From Distichodus sexfasciatus (taxonomy: Eukaryota > Chordata > Actinopteri > Characiformes > Distichodontidae), in contig JAVGVS010000023.1 of NCBI GenBank assembly GCA_032718565.1, forward strand, positions 3,685,548 through 3,749,547: a DNA stretch of 64,000 bases, in the 5' to 3' direction. The position numbers and the translations under genes are program-made. The notes under the pieces were generated by a model that did no database searches, had not been told where the DNA came from, and was given only the letters and a program-made list of their open reading frames with translations. Of the stretch, positions 63,810 to 64,000 are shown piece by piece. Position 1 is the first letter of the stretch; every line of letters starts with the position of its first letter.

Positions 63810-64000
63810 GTCACAATACATAGATCTACATTGATTTTATTATCAACAAGCCCATAACAAATTGGAAATCTCACATTGTAGCGTCACTTTATTTTGAAAA
63901 ATGTTCTTTTTTATTAAGAAAGATCGTTATTTAAACATTGGAATCTGCATCAAAACATTAATCAACGATCATGAGCTTTGAAAACGTCATCTGTATTTTA
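63810..64000. repeat. MITE fragment cut by the window end
   Basis: GGTGTCACAATACATAGATC, then TATCAACAAGCCCATAAC and TAGCGTCACTTTATTTTGAA. Resembles the left part of 27221-28690 (GTAACGTCACTTTATGTTGA) and 36910-37080. Confidence 0.5.

Overview
The window looks like nuclear DNA from a teleost fish. It has AT-rich non-coding DNA crowded with tRNA-derived SINEs, small hAT-type terminal-inverted-repeat elements and CA/GT/TA/TC microsatellites, and one vertebrate-type gene with long introns, consensus splice sites and a CpG-rich promoter. The order or family of fish cannot be fixed from the sequence alone. I see no bacterial, viral or CRISPR-like content and no intact transposase or reverse transcriptase.

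The only protein-coding gene I can support is erf (ETS2 repressor factor, ETS family), on the + strand at about 20.6-63.5 kb. Its CDS assembles from five exons: 21358-21379, 48366-48600, 58574-58689, 58883-59823 and 59935-60543. Together they give 641 codons (640 residues plus stop). The ETS DNA-binding domain is split over exons 2 and 3, and the long Pro-rich and acidic repressor region lies in exons 4 and 5. Three points stand out: (i) a second, upstream candidate first coding exon (20906-20978) with the same splice phase; (ii) a 111-nt, frame-preserving intron inside what is one exon in mammals, cutting a IKVE (SUMO-consensus) motif in two; (iii) a SINE lying directly against the exon 2 acceptor.

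Layout. 1-2.1 kb: AT-rich sequence without a recognisable ORF, possibly a distal 3' UTR of a neighbouring gene. 2.1-3.2 kb: an 880-bp TIR element flanked by 120-bp direct repeats. 3.2-20.6 kb: intergenic SINE, hAT MITE and low-complexity DNA, including a 1.0-kb hAT element with perfect 8-bp target duplications. 20.6-21.4 kb: CpG-rich promoter and 5' exons. 21.4-48.4 kb: intron 1, holding nested hAT MITEs (27.2-28.7 kb), a TA-microsatellite/MITE sandwich (33.1-34.7 kb), several TSD-flanked MITEs and one possible cassette exon (26869-27093). 48.6-58.6 kb: intron 2, with further copies of the same families, including two more copies of a ~630-bp TIR element. 58.6-60.5 kb: the 3' coding block. 60.5-63.5 kb: 3' UTR with a proximal AATAAA and a possible distal ATTAAA. 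63.5-64 kb: downstream DNA ending in a truncated MITE.

The repeats do not form a gene system of their own. They are non-autonomous elements, and several have left marks on erf, such as branch-site sequence and microsatellite seeding. Gene-family identity rests on recognised motifs. Statements about splicing, isoforms and regulation are inference from signals in the sequence.
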